Shown: in pieces, positions 17,460-26,806 of the stretch
Numbering within the stretch: position 1 is the stretch's first letter
Layout: each line of letters starts with the position of its first letter
From: Aurantimonas sp036252795
Lineage (GTDB): Bacteria; Pseudomonadota; Alphaproteobacteria; Rhizobiales; Rhizobiaceae
Direction: 5' to 3'
Length of the DNA stretch: 33,652 bases
NCBI GenBank assembly: GCA_036252795.1
Contig: DASYHY010000228.1
Location: 1-33,652, forward strand
Notes under the pieces: generated by a model
The model's input: only the letters and a program-made list of their open reading frames with translations
Database searches by the model: none
Told to the model about the DNA's origin: nothing
Position numbers and translations under genes: made by a program

Positions 17460-18867
17460 CTGCCGCCGCCAGCGCCTCGAGCTCGCGCGGTAGCGCGTAG
17501 GCCCACTGCGTGATCGAACCGGCGCCGAGGCAGATCACCATGTCGCCCGGCTGCGCGATGCGGTGGATCATCGGCGCCAGTTCCTCCGGCCCGTCGATCA
17601 GCCGCGCGTCGCGGTGGCCGCCGAGCTTCAGCCGCTCGACCAGCATCTCGGACGTGACGAACTCGATCGGCTCCTCCCCGGCCGCATAGACCGGCGCGAT
17701 GATGACCGTGTCCGCGTCGTTGAAGCAGGCGGCGAAGTCGGCGAACAGCGACTGGAGGCGGCTGTAGCGATGCGGCTGCACGACGGCGACCACCCGGCCC
17801 TGCGCCGAGGACCGCGCCGCGGCGAGCACCGCGCGGATCTCCACCGGGTGATGCCCGTAATCGTCGTAGATGGAGACGTCGCCGACGGTGCCGGTCAGCG
17901 TGAAGCGGCGCTTCACCCCACCGAAGGCCGCCAGACCCTTGCGGATCGAATCCGCCGGGATCTTCAGCCAGTGCGCGACGGCGATCGCTGCGGTGGCGTT
18001 GGAGATGTTGTGGCGACCCGGCATCGGCAGCTTCAGCTGGTCGATCAAGTGGGTGGCGCCGGTGATGCGGTCGCGGATCGTCACGTCGAAGTGCGAGTTG
18101 CCCGCCTCGAAGCGCATGTTCTCGAAGCGCACGTCGGCCTGCAAATTCTCGCCATAGGTGATGACGCGGCGGTCCTCGATCTCGCCCACGAGGGTCTGCA
18201 CCTCGGGATGGTCGAGGCACATCACCGCGAAGCCATAGAACGGCACGTTCTCGACGAAGGAGCGGAAGGCGTCCCGGACCTTGTCGAACGTGCCGTAGTG
18301 GTCGAGGTGCTCCGGATCGATGTTGGTGACGACGGCGATGTCCGCCGGCAGCTTCAGGAAGGTCCCGTCGGACTCGTCGGCCTCCACGACCATCCAGTCG
18401 CCGGCGCCCATGCGCGCATTGGTGCCGTATGCGTTGATGATGCCGCCATTGACCACCGTCGGGTCGAGGCCGCCGGCGTCCAGCAGCGTCGCGACCATCG
18501 AGGTGGTGGTGGTCTTGCCGTGCGTGCCGCCGATGGCGATCGCCGAGCGGAAGCGCATCAGCTCGGCCAGCATTTCGGCGCGCCGCACGATCGGCAGCAG
18601 GCGCTCGCGCGCCGCCGCCAGTTCCGGGTTGGCGCGCTTGATCGCCGTCGAGACGACGACGACCTCCGCCTTGCCGAGATTCTCGGCGGCGTGGCCGACA
18701 TGCACCGTCACGCCCATTTCGCGCAGGCGCTGGACGTTGGCGTTCTCCGACTGGTCGGAGCCCTGGACGGTATAGCCGAGATCGACGAGCACTTCGGCGA
18801 TGCCGCTCATCCCGATGCCACCGATCCCGATGAAATGGACCGGTCCGATATTCGGCGGCATCTTCAT
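17452..18867 (-). CDS. murC: UDP-N-acetylmuramate-L-alanine ligase MurC
   Basis: Adds L-alanine to UDP-MurNAc, the first amino acid of the stem peptide. The 471 residues begin MKMPPNIGPVHFIGIGGIGM, the usual alphaproteobacterial opening, and show the P-loop GTHGKTTT (114-121), NIDPEHLDHY, DDYGHHPVEI and QPHRYSR. Two ATGs six bases apart compete (18873 and 18867). GAGAGGG directly abuts the first and is correctly spaced for the second, so 18867 is preferred. A much longer frame back to 19038 overlaps murG and is rejected. murG ends 37 bases upstream. Confidence 0.96.
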   Translation of the reverse strand: MKMPPNIGPVHFIGIGGIGMSGIAEVLVDLGYTVQGSDQSENANVQRLREMGVTVHVGHAAENLGKAEVVVVSTAIKRANPELAAARERLLPIVRRAEMLAELMRFRSAIAIGGTHGKTTTTSMVATLLDAGGLDPTVVNGGIINAYGTNARMGAGDWMVVEADESDGTFLKLPADIAVVTNIDPEHLDHYGTFDKVRDAFRSFVENVPFYGFAVMCLDHPEVQTLVGEIEDRRVITYGENLQADVRFENMRFEAGNSHFDVTIRDRITGATHLIDQLKLPMPGRHNISNATAAIAVAHWLKIPADSIRKGLAAFGGVKRRFTLTGTVGDVSIYDDYGHHPVEIRAVLAAARSSAQGRVVAVVQPHRYSRLQSLFADFAACFNDADTVIIAPVYAAGEEPIEFVTSEMLVERLKLGGHRDARLIDGPEELAPMIHRIAQPGDMVICLGAGSITQWAYALPRELEALAAADA

Positions 18868-18904
18868 GCGCATCCCTCTCGAGTGCTCTGGCGGGAAGCT
18901 GCGA

Positions 18905-20005
18905 TCAGCGCCCTTCGTCAGGGCGCGGCATAGACTCAACGAGGTCGGCGAGCAACCGTGCGGCATCCGGAATGGCCGTGGCACGTGCCGCCGCCGCCAT
19001 CGCCGTCGCCCGCTCCGGATCGTCTGCGATGCCGGCAATGCGCTCGGCCAGCCGCTCCGGCGTCAGGTCCGCCTGCCGGACGACGACGGTGCCGCCCGCC
19101 GCCTCCAGCGTGGCGGCGTTAACCGCCTGATCGTGGTCGAGCGCGTAGGGGTATGGCACCAGGATGGAGGGCCGGCCGATGACCGCGATCTCCGACACGG
19201 TCGAGGCACCGGAACGGCTGATCACCAGATGCGCCGTGCCGATGCGCTCGGCCATGTCGGTAAAGAACGGCGCCACTTCCGCCGGGATGCCGCGCTCCTC
19301 GTAGAAGCGCCGCACGGCGGCTTCATCGCCCACCCGCGCCTGCTGCGTGACGACCAGCCGGCGGCGCAACGCCTCGGGCAGGCGGTCGATGGCAGCGGGT
19401 ATCGCCTCGGAGAAATACGTCGCGCCCTGGCTGCCGCCGAACACCACCAGCCGGAACGGCTCGTCGGGCCCGGCCGCCCGGTAGGGCGTGCCGGCCGCGG
19501 CAATCACCCCTGGGCGCACCGGATTGCCCGTCACGGTGGTCTTGGCCGCATGCGCCGGATCGGCCTTTTGCTGCGGGATGCCGACGGCGATGCGGTCGAC
19601 GCGCGACGCCAGGAATCTGTTCGCCCGGCCCATCACCGCGTTCTGCTCGTGGACGAGGGTGGGTCTGCCGGCGCGGATCGCCGCCATCAGCGGCGGCACG
19701 GTCGGGTAGCCCCCGAAGCCGACGACCACGCCCGGGCGGATGCGCCTCACCAGGGCGCCGGCTTCGCGGAAGCCGCTCCACAACGTCCAGAGCGTCGCCA
19801 GCACCTTGATCGGGTTCTTCGAGGCGAAGGTGGCGGACTGCACGCGATGCACCGCCTCCACCGGGAACCGGTCGGCATAGCGGCCCGCCCGGTCGTCGGT
19901 GACCAGGTGAACGTCGTGGCCACGGGCGACGAGCTCGTGCGCCAGCGCCTCGGCCGGGAACAGGTGCCCGCCGGTCCCGCCGGCGGAAAGGAGGATCGTG
20001 GTCAT
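18905..20005 (-). CDS. murG: UDP-GlcNAc : lipid I N-acetylglucosaminyltransferase MurG
   Basis: Glycosyltransferase (GT28) on the inner face of the membrane that converts lipid I to lipid II. The 366 residues start TTILLSAGGTGGHLFPA, holding the glycine-rich loop 1, then VGFGGYPTVPP, VHEQNAVMGRANRFLA, the second G-loop FGGSQGA and the sugar-nucleotide site ISRSGASTVSE. The ATG at 20005 is preferred over a GTG two codons earlier (20011); neither has a clear Shine-Dalgarno sequence. A 119-base gap separates it from ftsW, and I see no convincing promoter in it. Confidence 0.95.
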   Translation of the reverse strand: MTTILLSAGGTGGHLFPAEALAHELVARGHDVHLVTDDRAGRYADRFPVEAVHRVQSATFASKNPIKVLATLWTLWSGFREAGALVRRIRPGVVVGFGGYPTVPPLMAAIRAGRPTLVHEQNAVMGRANRFLASRVDRIAVGIPQQKADPAHAAKTTVTGNPVRPGVIAAAGTPYRAAGPDEPFRLVVFGGSQGATYFSEAIPAAIDRLPEALRRRLVVTQQARVGDEAAVRRFYEERGIPAEVAPFFTDMAERIGTAHLVISRSGASTVSEIAVIGRPSILVPYPYALDHDQAVNAATLEAAGGTVVVRQADLTPERLAERIAGIADDPERATAMAAAARATAIPDAARLLADLVESMPRPDEGR

Positions 20006-20124
20006 GCGCACCGGGCGGTTGGCCGGGTTTCAGACCGGCGCGGAGAAGGAATGTCGGTTCGACCTATCGCCGGCCGGCACCCCGGCAAGGGACCGTGGGC
20101 AGAGACGAATCCCCACGCGGCCGC

Positions 20125-21279
20125 TCAGGCGCCGTGCAGTTGGTATGTCCGCTGCACCAGCCGGTCGGTATGCGAGCGGTTTTCCGGCCGCCGCCGCGTC
20201 AGCGCCAGGATGAACCCGGCCGACGTGGCGATGGCCAGCATCGAGGAGCCGCCATAGGAGATGAACGGCAGCGTCATGCCCTTAGCCGGCATCAGTTGCA
20301 GGTTCACCGCCATGTTGATGATCGACTGCAGACCGAACAGGAGGACGAGGCCGGAGATCGCCAGCCGGTTGAAGGCATCGCGCTGCTGGGCCGCGACCGT
20401 AAGGCCACGGATCACGATGAAGGCGAAGATCGCCGCGAGCGCCATGCAGGTGATGATGCCGAATTCCTCGGCGATGACAGCGAAGGCGAAGTCGGTGTGG
20501 CTGTCCGGCAGCATGCGCTTGACCGTCCCCTCGCCCGGCCCCTGCCCCAGCCAGCCGCCGCGCATGATCGCCTCGCGCGCCGTGTCGGTCTGGAACGTGT
20601 CGCCTTCGCCGGTGAGGAAGCGGTCGATGCGGCTGGCGACGTGCGGGAAGGCGAAATAGGCCATGCCGGCGCCGACGACGGCGAGCCCGCCCAGGAGGAC
20701 GATCCACAGCCACGGCATGCCGGCCATGAAGAACAGCCCGCCCCAGGCGGCCGCGACGAGGATGGTCTGGCCGAGATCCGGCTGCGCCACCAGCAGCGCT
20801 GCGGCGACGAGCAGCAGGATCATCGCGAACAGGTTGCCCGGGATGTCCGGCCGCCGCTCCTTTTCGGCGAAGAGCCAGGCGCACATCACCACGAAGGCCG
20901 GCTTCATGAATTCCGAGGGCTGGACGTTCAGCGGGCCGAGCTCGATCCAGCGGCGGGCGCCCTTGATCTCGGTGCCGAAGAACAGCGCAAGCACCATCAG
21001 GAAAAGCGACCCGCCCAGCATCAGCAGCGCGGTGCGCCGGACCCCGCGCGGGGACAGCAGCGAGCAGCCGAACATCACCGCCAGCGAGGGCAGCAGGAAG
21101 ACCGCGTGGCGCTTGACGAAATGGAAGGGCTCCAGCCCGATGCGCTCGGCGACCGGCGGGCTCGCCGCGAAGGAGAGGACCAGCCCGCCCACCAGGAGCG
21201 TCAGGAAGGCGGCGAGGAACCAGCGGTCCACGCCCCACCACCAGTCGCTGACCAGTCCACGCTTGGTCCGGCTCGTCAT
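20125..21279 (-). CDS. ftsW: Septal peptidoglycan polymerase FtsW
   Basis: SEDS-family membrane glycosyltransferase that polymerises lipid II at the septum together with FtsI. The 384 residues contain about ten hydrophobic segments and the family blocks GARRWIELGPLNVQPSEFMK, GQGPGEGTVKRMLPDSHTDF with the downstream FAFAVIAEEFG, and FISYGGSS near the C-terminus. Two ATGs compete: 21285 forms ATGA with the murD stop, while 21279 has GAGGGG six bases upstream. The second is preferred; the protein differs by only two residues. It is downstream of murD and upstream of murG. Confidence 0.95.
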   Translation of the reverse strand: MTSRTKRGLVSDWWWGVDRWFLAAFLTLLVGGLVLSFAASPPVAERIGLEPFHFVKRHAVFLLPSLAVMFGCSLLSPRGVRRTALLMLGGSLFLMVLALFFGTEIKGARRWIELGPLNVQPSEFMKPAFVVMCAWLFAEKERRPDIPGNLFAMILLLVAAALLVAQPDLGQTILVAAAWGGLFFMAGMPWLWIVLLGGLAVVGAGMAYFAFPHVASRIDRFLTGEGDTFQTDTAREAIMRGGWLGQGPGEGTVKRMLPDSHTDFAFAVIAEEFGIITCMALAAIFAFIVIRGLTVAAQQRDAFNRLAISGLVLLFGLQSIINMAVNLQLMPAKGMTLPFISYGGSSMLAIATSAGFILALTRRRPENRSHTDRLVQRTYQLHGA

Positions 21280-21281
21280 GC

Positions 21282-22676
21282 TCATCCCCTCGGGACCATC
21301 GTGATGTCCGGCAGACGCTCCACCGCTTCCCGGAAGGCGTCGCCCCGCACCTCGAAATTGCGGAACTGGTCGAAACTCGCACACGCCGGAGAGAGGAGGA
21401 CCACCTCCTCGCCGCCGCCGGCCGCGGCGTCCGCAGCGGCATGCCGCACGGCGACGTCCAGCGTATCGGAGATTTCGTAAGGAATTCGTTTACCAAGAGT
21501 CGCCGCGAAAGCCGGTGCCGCCTCGCCGATCAGATAGGCCTTGGCGATCTTCGGGAAGAACGGCGCCAGCGGCGCGATTCCGCCTTCCTTGGCGAGGCCT
21601 CCGGCGATCCAGTGGATCCGCGGGAAGCTGGCCAGCGCCGTCGCCGCCGCGTCGGCGTTGGTCGCCTTGGAATCGTTGACGAACAGGATCTCGCCCTGTC
21701 GGCCCACCATCTCCATCCGGTGGGCGAGCCCGGGAAAGCTCTTGAGCCCCGCCTCGATCTCCTGCGGCGACAGCCCCGCAAGGCTCAGCGCCGCCACCGC
21801 CGCCGCCGCGTTCTGCGCGTTGTGGCGCCCGCGCAGCGAGCCGATCCCGGTGAGGTCGAACGCGGCCTCCGGGAGCCCCGGCATGCGGCGAAAGAGGGCC
21901 GTGCCGTCGAACCCGACGGCGGCGCTGGCGTGGTCGGACTGCGAGATGCGGATCACCGTCCTGCCCTCGCCTTCCAGCTCCTCAGCGATCCGACGGCAAT
22001 GCGCGTCGTCGATGCCGACGACGGCGGTATCCGACCCCGCGACCAGCCGGGCCTTGATCGCGGCGTACTGGCTCATCGTGCCGTGCCGGTCGAGATGATC
22101 GGGGGTGAGGTTGAGGAGGATGCCGACCGACGGCGCCAGCGTCGGCGCGAGGTCGATCTGGTAAGACGAGCATTCGACCACGTAGTGGCGGCCGGCGGCC
22201 GGCGGATCGAGCGTCATCACCGCGACGCCGATATTGCCGCCCATCTGCGTATCGCGGCCGGCCGAGCGCAGGCAGTGCGCGATCAGCGCCGTCGTCGTCG
22301 ACTTGCCGTTGGTGCCGGTGATGGCGATCAGCGGCGCCTCGGGCGCCCGCTGGCGGCGCTCGCGGCTGAACAGTTCGATGTCGCCGATGACCGGGATGCC
22401 GACGGCCCGCGCGAACTCCACGGTCCAGTGCGGCCGCGGATGGGTCAGCGGCACGCCCGGTGCCAGCACCAGCACGTCGAAACCCGACCAGTCGGCGTCG
22501 CGCAGATCGGCCGTCGGAATGCCCGCGGCGGCGGCCGCCGCGACGCTCTCGGGGTTGTCGTCGAAGGCCGAGAGACGGGCGCCGCCCTCGACCAGCGAGG
22601 CGGCGGTGGCGCGTCCGGACCCGCCGAGGCCGAACAGCGCCACTGACTTGCCGGCAAAGCTTTCGGCCGCGATCAT
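21282..22676 (-). CDS. murD: UDP-N-acetylmuramoyl-L-alanine-D-glutamate ligase MurD
   Basis: Adds D-glutamate to UDP-MurNAc-L-Ala in the cytosol. The 464 residues have a Rossmann-like N-terminal domain (SVALFGLGGSGRA, 11-23), the ATP P-loop GTNGKST (121-127), the central block NLTPDHLDRH and the C-terminal NDSKATNADA typical of MurD. The start at 22676 lies four bases after the mraY stop. The stop overlaps the first possible ftsW ATG as ATGA. Confidence 0.96.
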   Translation of the reverse strand: MIAAESFAGKSVALFGLGGSGRATAASLVEGGARLSAFDDNPESVAAAAAAGIPTADLRDADWSGFDVLVLAPGVPLTHPRPHWTVEFARAVGIPVIGDIELFSRERRQRAPEAPLIAITGTNGKSTTTALIAHCLRSAGRDTQMGGNIGVAVMTLDPPAAGRHYVVECSSYQIDLAPTLAPSVGILLNLTPDHLDRHGTMSQYAAIKARLVAGSDTAVVGIDDAHCRRIAEELEGEGRTVIRISQSDHASAAVGFDGTALFRRMPGLPEAAFDLTGIGSLRGRHNAQNAAAAVAALSLAGLSPQEIEAGLKSFPGLAHRMEMVGRQGEILFVNDSKATNADAAATALASFPRIHWIAGGLAKEGGIAPLAPFFPKIAKAYLIGEAAPAFAATLGKRIPYEISDTLDVAVRHAAADAAAGGGEEVVLLSPACASFDQFRNFEVRGDAFREAVERLPDITMVPRG

Positions 22677-22680
22677 CTGC

Positions 22681-23763
22681 TCACCGCAGCTTGAGCGTCG
22701 ACAGGCCGACGAAGGCCAGCATGAAGGCGATGATCCAGAACCGCACGACAACCTGGCTCTCGGTCCAGCCGAGCTTCTCGAAATGGTGGTGGATCGGAGC
22801 CATCAGGAAGACCCGCCGCCCGGTCAGCTTGAACCAGCCGACCTGGATGATCACCGACAGCGCCTCGATCACGAACAGCCCGCCGATGATCGCCAGCACC
22901 AGTTCGTGCTTGGTCGCGACGGCGATCGAGCCGACCATACCGCCAAGCGCCAGCGAACCCGTGTCGCCCATGAAGATGGCCGCCGGCGGCGCGTTGAACC
23001 AGAGGAAGCCGAGCCCGGCGCCGATCACTGCGCCACAGAGCGGCGCCAGTTCGCCCGTCCCGGCGACGTAGTGGATCTGAAGATAGGTGGAGAAGTTCAC
23101 GTTGCCGGCGACATAGGCGATCAGGCCGAAGGCGGACGCGGCGATCATGATGGGCACGATGGCGAGCCCATCGAGACCGTCGGTGAGGTTCACCGCATTG
23201 CCCGCGCCGACCACGACGAAGGCGCCGAAGACGACATAGAACCAGCCGAGATCGAGCAGCAGCGCTTTGACGAACGGGAAGGCGAGCGAACTGGCGAAGC
23301 TGCCGGTGCCGGCATAAACGATCATCGCCGCCGCGACGGCGGCGATCGCAAACTCCAGCGCCAGGCGCGACTTGCCCGAGAAGCCCTTGTGGCTCTGCTT
23401 GGTGACCTTCAGGTAGTCGTCGTAGAAGCCGATGGCGCCGAAGCCGACGGTGACCATCAGCACCGTCCAGACATAGATGTTCGACAGGTCCGCCCACAGG
23501 AGCGTCGCCACTAGGAAGCCGCTGATGATCATCAGCCCTCCCATGGTCGGCGTCCCCGCCTTCTTGAAATGCGTCTGCGGACCATCGGCGCGGATCGGCT
23601 GGCCCTTGCCCTGGCGGATTCGCAGATTGGCGATGATCGCCGGGCCGAACAGGAAGACGACGATGAAGCCGGTGATCATCGCCGCGCCGGTGCGGAAGGT
23701 GATGTAGCGGAAGACGTTGAAGATCGGGATCTGGTCGCCGAACTGTCCGAGATAGGCGATCAT
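22681..23763 (-). CDS. mraY: Phospho-N-acetylmuramoyl-pentapeptide transferase MraY
   Basis: Integral membrane enzyme that moves phospho-MurNAc-pentapeptide onto undecaprenyl phosphate to make lipid I. It is 360 residues with about ten membrane segments. The catalytic aspartates D115 and D116 are in GFYDDYLKV, with further motifs NLTDGLDG (192-199), GDTGS (266-270) and the histidine cluster HHH (325-327). The ATG overlaps the murF stop as ATGA. The open frame continues upstream inside murF, but those residues have no MraY character. Confidence 0.97.
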   Translation of the reverse strand: MIAYLGQFGDQIPIFNVFRYITFRTGAAMITGFIVVFLFGPAIIANLRIRQGKGQPIRADGPQTHFKKAGTPTMGGLMIISGFLVATLLWADLSNIYVWTVLMVTVGFGAIGFYDDYLKVTKQSHKGFSGKSRLALEFAIAAVAAAMIVYAGTGSFASSLAFPFVKALLLDLGWFYVVFGAFVVVGAGNAVNLTDGLDGLAIVPIMIAASAFGLIAYVAGNVNFSTYLQIHYVAGTGELAPLCGAVIGAGLGFLWFNAPPAAIFMGDTGSLALGGMVGSIAVATKHELVLAIIGGLFVIEALSVIIQVGWFKLTGRRVFLMAPIHHHFEKLGWTESQVVVRFWIIAFMLAFVGLSTLKLR

Positions 23764-25235
23764 GCGTCGGCTCCCGACGATACGGTCGGCGGGTTCTGCG
23801 ACGGCGCACCGTCGCCGGGCTCGGGCTGGAGACGCGCGATGATGCGCTCCACCAGTGGGCCGAAGCCGATGCTCTTCGACGCCTTGACCATGATGACGTC
23901 GCCGGCGTGCGCCTCCTTCAGGAGGCTCTCCAGCAATTCGTCGACGCTGTCGTGCCACTCCCGCGGCACGCGGTTCTCCAGAACGTCGTCGAGCGCCTTC
24001 ATCTCCTCCCCGGCCATGTAGACGCGCTCGACCCCTGCGGCCTCGACCGCATCGGCAAGTTCGGCATGGAGCGAGGCGGCATGGCTGCCGAGCTCGAGCA
24101 TGTCGCCGATCACGGCGATCCGCCGGCCGCCCTCGCCGACGGCCTCGCTCTTCAGGACGTCGAGCGCGGCACGCATCGAGGCCGGGTTGGCATTGTAGCT
24201 GTCGTCGATGAGCGTGATTGTTCCACCTCCGGGATGCGCGAGGCGGTGCCGTGCACCGCGTCCCTTGACGGCGCGCCAGCTGCCGAGCGCGGCCGCGACC
24301 GCCTGGACGTCCGCGCCGGCGAGTTTTGCCGCGCCCAGCACCGCGAGGACGTTCTGCGCCATGTGTCGACCGCTGGACGCCAGCTGTACCCGCGCCTCCT
24401 CGGCGGCGACGACGGCGCTCATCCGCCCGCCGTCAGGCGCCGGCTCGATCGAGGTCAGGCGGAAGTCGGTGCCGGCGGCCTGGCCGAAGGTCGCGATCCG
24501 CGTCACCCCCGCCGCCCGCGCCATCGCGGCCAGCCGGCCGCAATGCGGGTCGTCGGCGTTGAGGATCGCGGTTCCGTCCGGAACCAGACCCTCGAAGATC
24601 TCCGCCTTGGCCTCAGCGATCTCGTCGAGGTCGCGGAAATGGCCGAGATGGGCCGGCGCGATCAGCGTGACGATGACGAGATGCGGGCGCACCAGCTTCA
24701 CCAGCGGACGGATCTCGCCCGGATGGTTCATGCCGATCTCGAACACGGCGAAGCGCGCTTCCGCCGGCAGCCGGGCCAGACTGAGCGGCACGCCCCAGTG
24801 ATTGTTGAACGAGGCGGCGCTGGCGTGAACGCTGCCGCAGGCGGAAAGCCCGTGCCGCAGCGCCTCCTTGGTGGTGGTCTTGCCGACGCTGCCGGTGACG
24901 GCGACGATCGTGGCCTTGGAGCGGGCGCGGGCGGCTTCCGCCAGCCGCGTCAGCGCCTTCAGCACGTCGTCGACGACCAGCAGCGGCGACTGGACGCGCC
25001 CGAGCGCCGGCAGCTTCTGTTCCGAAACGACATGCAGCGCGGCGCCGGCCTTGGTGGCCGCCGTCAGGAAATTGTGGCCGTCGAACTGCTCGCCCTTGAT
25101 CGCGAAGAACGCCTCGCCCGGCGCCAGCGTCCGGCTGTCGATCGAGATGCCGGTGATCGTCGCCGGCAGGTCGCCGATCGGCCGGGCGTTCATCGCCTCC
25201 ATCAGCGCCGGGATGTCCCAGAGTTCCGTGCTCAT
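23760..25235 (-). CDS. murF: UDP-MurNAc-tripeptide-D-alanyl-D-alanine ligase MurF
   Basis: Adds the D-Ala-D-Ala dipeptide made by Ddl, completing the pentapeptide precursor. The 491 residues have an N-terminal substrate domain with ISIDSRTLAPGEAFFAIKG (30-48), the P-loop GSVGKTT (115-121), FNNHWGVPL, the EIGMNHPGEI block and the C-terminal DDSYNANPASM. The last 30 residues are Pro/Ser-rich and poorly conserved. Both ends overlap neighbours by four bases (ATGA with murE upstream and mraY downstream). Confidence 0.96.
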   Translation of the reverse strand: MSTELWDIPALMEAMNARPIGDLPATITGISIDSRTLAPGEAFFAIKGEQFDGHNFLTAATKAGAALHVVSEQKLPALGRVQSPLLVVDDVLKALTRLAEAARARSKATIVAVTGSVGKTTTKEALRHGLSACGSVHASAASFNNHWGVPLSLARLPAEARFAVFEIGMNHPGEIRPLVKLVRPHLVIVTLIAPAHLGHFRDLDEIAEAKAEIFEGLVPDGTAILNADDPHCGRLAAMARAAGVTRIATFGQAAGTDFRLTSIEPAPDGGRMSAVVAAEEARVQLASSGRHMAQNVLAVLGAAKLAGADVQAVAAALGSWRAVKGRGARHRLAHPGGGTITLIDDSYNANPASMRAALDVLKSEAVGEGGRRIAVIGDMLELGSHAASLHAELADAVEAAGVERVYMAGEEMKALDDVLENRVPREWHDSVDELLESLLKEAHAGDVIMVKASKSIGFGPLVERIIARLQPEPGDGAPSQNPPTVSSGADA

Positions 25236-26680
25236 CGGCCTGCCTCCGAGATCGCTGCCCGGACCTCTTCGTGGTCGCTGAAATGCTGGGTGACGCCTGC
25301 GGCCGTCTGGCCGACCTCATGCCCCTTGCCGGCGATCACCACCGTGTCGCCGGCCCCGGCCGAGCGTATCGCCTCGACGATGGCGGCGCGGCGGTCGCCG
25401 ATCTCGCTCGCCCCTGGTGCCGCCGCCATGATCTCGGCGCGGATCGCGGCGGGATCTTCCGATCGCGGATTGTCGTCCGTCACGATGACGATTTCGGCGA
25501 GCCGCGCCGCGATCGAACCCATCATCGGCCGCTTCACCCGGTCGCGGTCGCCGCCGCAGCCGATCACGGCGATCACCCGCCCAGTGGTGAAGGGCCTGAC
25601 GGCGGAGAGCACGTTCTCCAGCGCTTCCGGCTTGTGCGCGTAGTCGACGAAGACCGGCGCGCCCGTCGCCGTGGTGCCGGCGAGGTCGAGCCGGCCGGAA
25701 GCGCCCTTCAGCGTCTCGAGCGCGCCCAGCGCCGCGTCCACCGCCACGCCGGTGGCGATGGCAAGGCCTGCGGCCACCAGCGCATTGGACATCTGGAATT
25801 CGCCCGCCAGCGGCAGCACGACGCGGTGGAGCCGCCCGTCGACCTCGATCTCGCCGATCTGCCGGTGGCGCTCGTGCTCCAGCCGTTTCAGCTTGAGAGT
25901 GTTGCCGCCGCGCCCGACCGTCATCACCCGCGCTCCCGCGGCAGTGGCGATCTCGACGGCCCGGCCGGACCAGCGATCGTCGGCGAAGATCACGGCCGGC
26001 GCGCCCTTCGGCAGCAGCCCGGTGAACAGCCGCATCTTGGCGGCGAAATAGGATTCGACGTCCGGATGGTAGTCCAGATGGTCATGGCCGAGATTGGTGA
26101 AGCCGCCGGCCGCCAACCGCACGCCGTCGAGCCGGCGCTGATCGAGACCGTGGCTGGAAGCTTCCATCGCGGCGTGCGTGACGCCCTCACCGGCGAGTTC
26201 CGCCATCAGCCTTGCCAGCCCGATCGGGTCCGGCGTGGTCAGCGAGCCGTATTCGTCGCGGCCGGGGGACACGACGCCGGTGGTGCCGATCGAGGCGGCG
26301 GCGAGGCCGGTACTCGCCCAGATCTGCCGGACGAAGGTGGCGACCGAGGTCTTTCCGGCGGTACCGGTGACGGCGACAACGTGCTCGGGCTGCGCGCCGA
26401 AGAAGCGCGCCGCCATCAGCGCGATGGCGCGGCGCGGGTCCACGACCCTGATGACCGGCAGTGTCGTCTCGACGACCGCATCCGCTCCGGCGAGGATGGC
26501 TGCGGCGCCGCGGCTCTCGGCATCGGCGAGGAAGCGAGCACCGTCCGCCTTCGAGCCAGGCATGGCCGCGAACAGGTAATCTGGCTGCGTTTCCCGCGAA
26601 TCGGTCGAGAGACCGGCGATCTCCGGGTCCCTGCCCGTTACTGTCGCCGCAAGGCCCTCTGCGAGTTGGGAAAGCTTCAT
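25232..26680 (-). CDS. murE: UDP-MurNAc-L-Ala-D-Glu : meso-diaminopimelate ligase MurE
   Basis: Adds the third residue of the stem peptide. The DNPR motif at 403-406 (TDDNPRSEDP) marks specificity for meso-diaminopimelate rather than lysine, as expected for a Gram-negative bacterium. The 482 residues also show STDSRETQPDYLFAAMPG (25-42), the P-loop GTAGKTS (106-112) and EASSHGLDQRR (173-183). The start at 26680 has a GGAAC sequence upstream and a TTAACCAT octamer overlapping the initiation site. A 126-base gap separates it from ftsI, the only sizeable break between mraZ and ftsW. Confidence 0.96.
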   Translation of the reverse strand: MKLSQLAEGLAATVTGRDPEIAGLSTDSRETQPDYLFAAMPGSKADGARFLADAESRGAAAILAGADAVVETTLPVIRVVDPRRAIALMAARFFGAQPEHVVAVTGTAGKTSVATFVRQIWASTGLAAASIGTTGVVSPGRDEYGSLTTPDPIGLARLMAELAGEGVTHAAMEASSHGLDQRRLDGVRLAAGGFTNLGHDHLDYHPDVESYFAAKMRLFTGLLPKGAPAVIFADDRWSGRAVEIATAAGARVMTVGRGGNTLKLKRLEHERHRQIGEIEVDGRLHRVVLPLAGEFQMSNALVAAGLAIATGVAVDAALGALETLKGASGRLDLAGTTATGAPVFVDYAHKPEALENVLSAVRPFTTGRVIAVIGCGGDRDRVKRPMMGSIAARLAEIVIVTDDNPRSEDPAAIRAEIMAAAPGASEIGDRRAAIVEAIRSAGAGDTVVIAGKGHEVGQTAAGVTQHFSDHEEVRAAISEAGR

Positions 26681-26806
26681 TAACCATGTTCCGCGCTGTA
26701 CCAGACGGCCGGCCTGTCCCTCGCCGGCTGCTGGTCTTCTATCGCCAAGCTGACGCCCGGTGAAGATTGCTTCGGTGCCGCCGGGACGGTTCGTCCGGCT
26801 GTGGCA

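Noticed and set aside
26680..26687. TTAACCAT next to the murE start as a CtrA site.
   Set aside because: It overlaps the initiation codon and has no partner TTAA seven bases away; it is probably chance.
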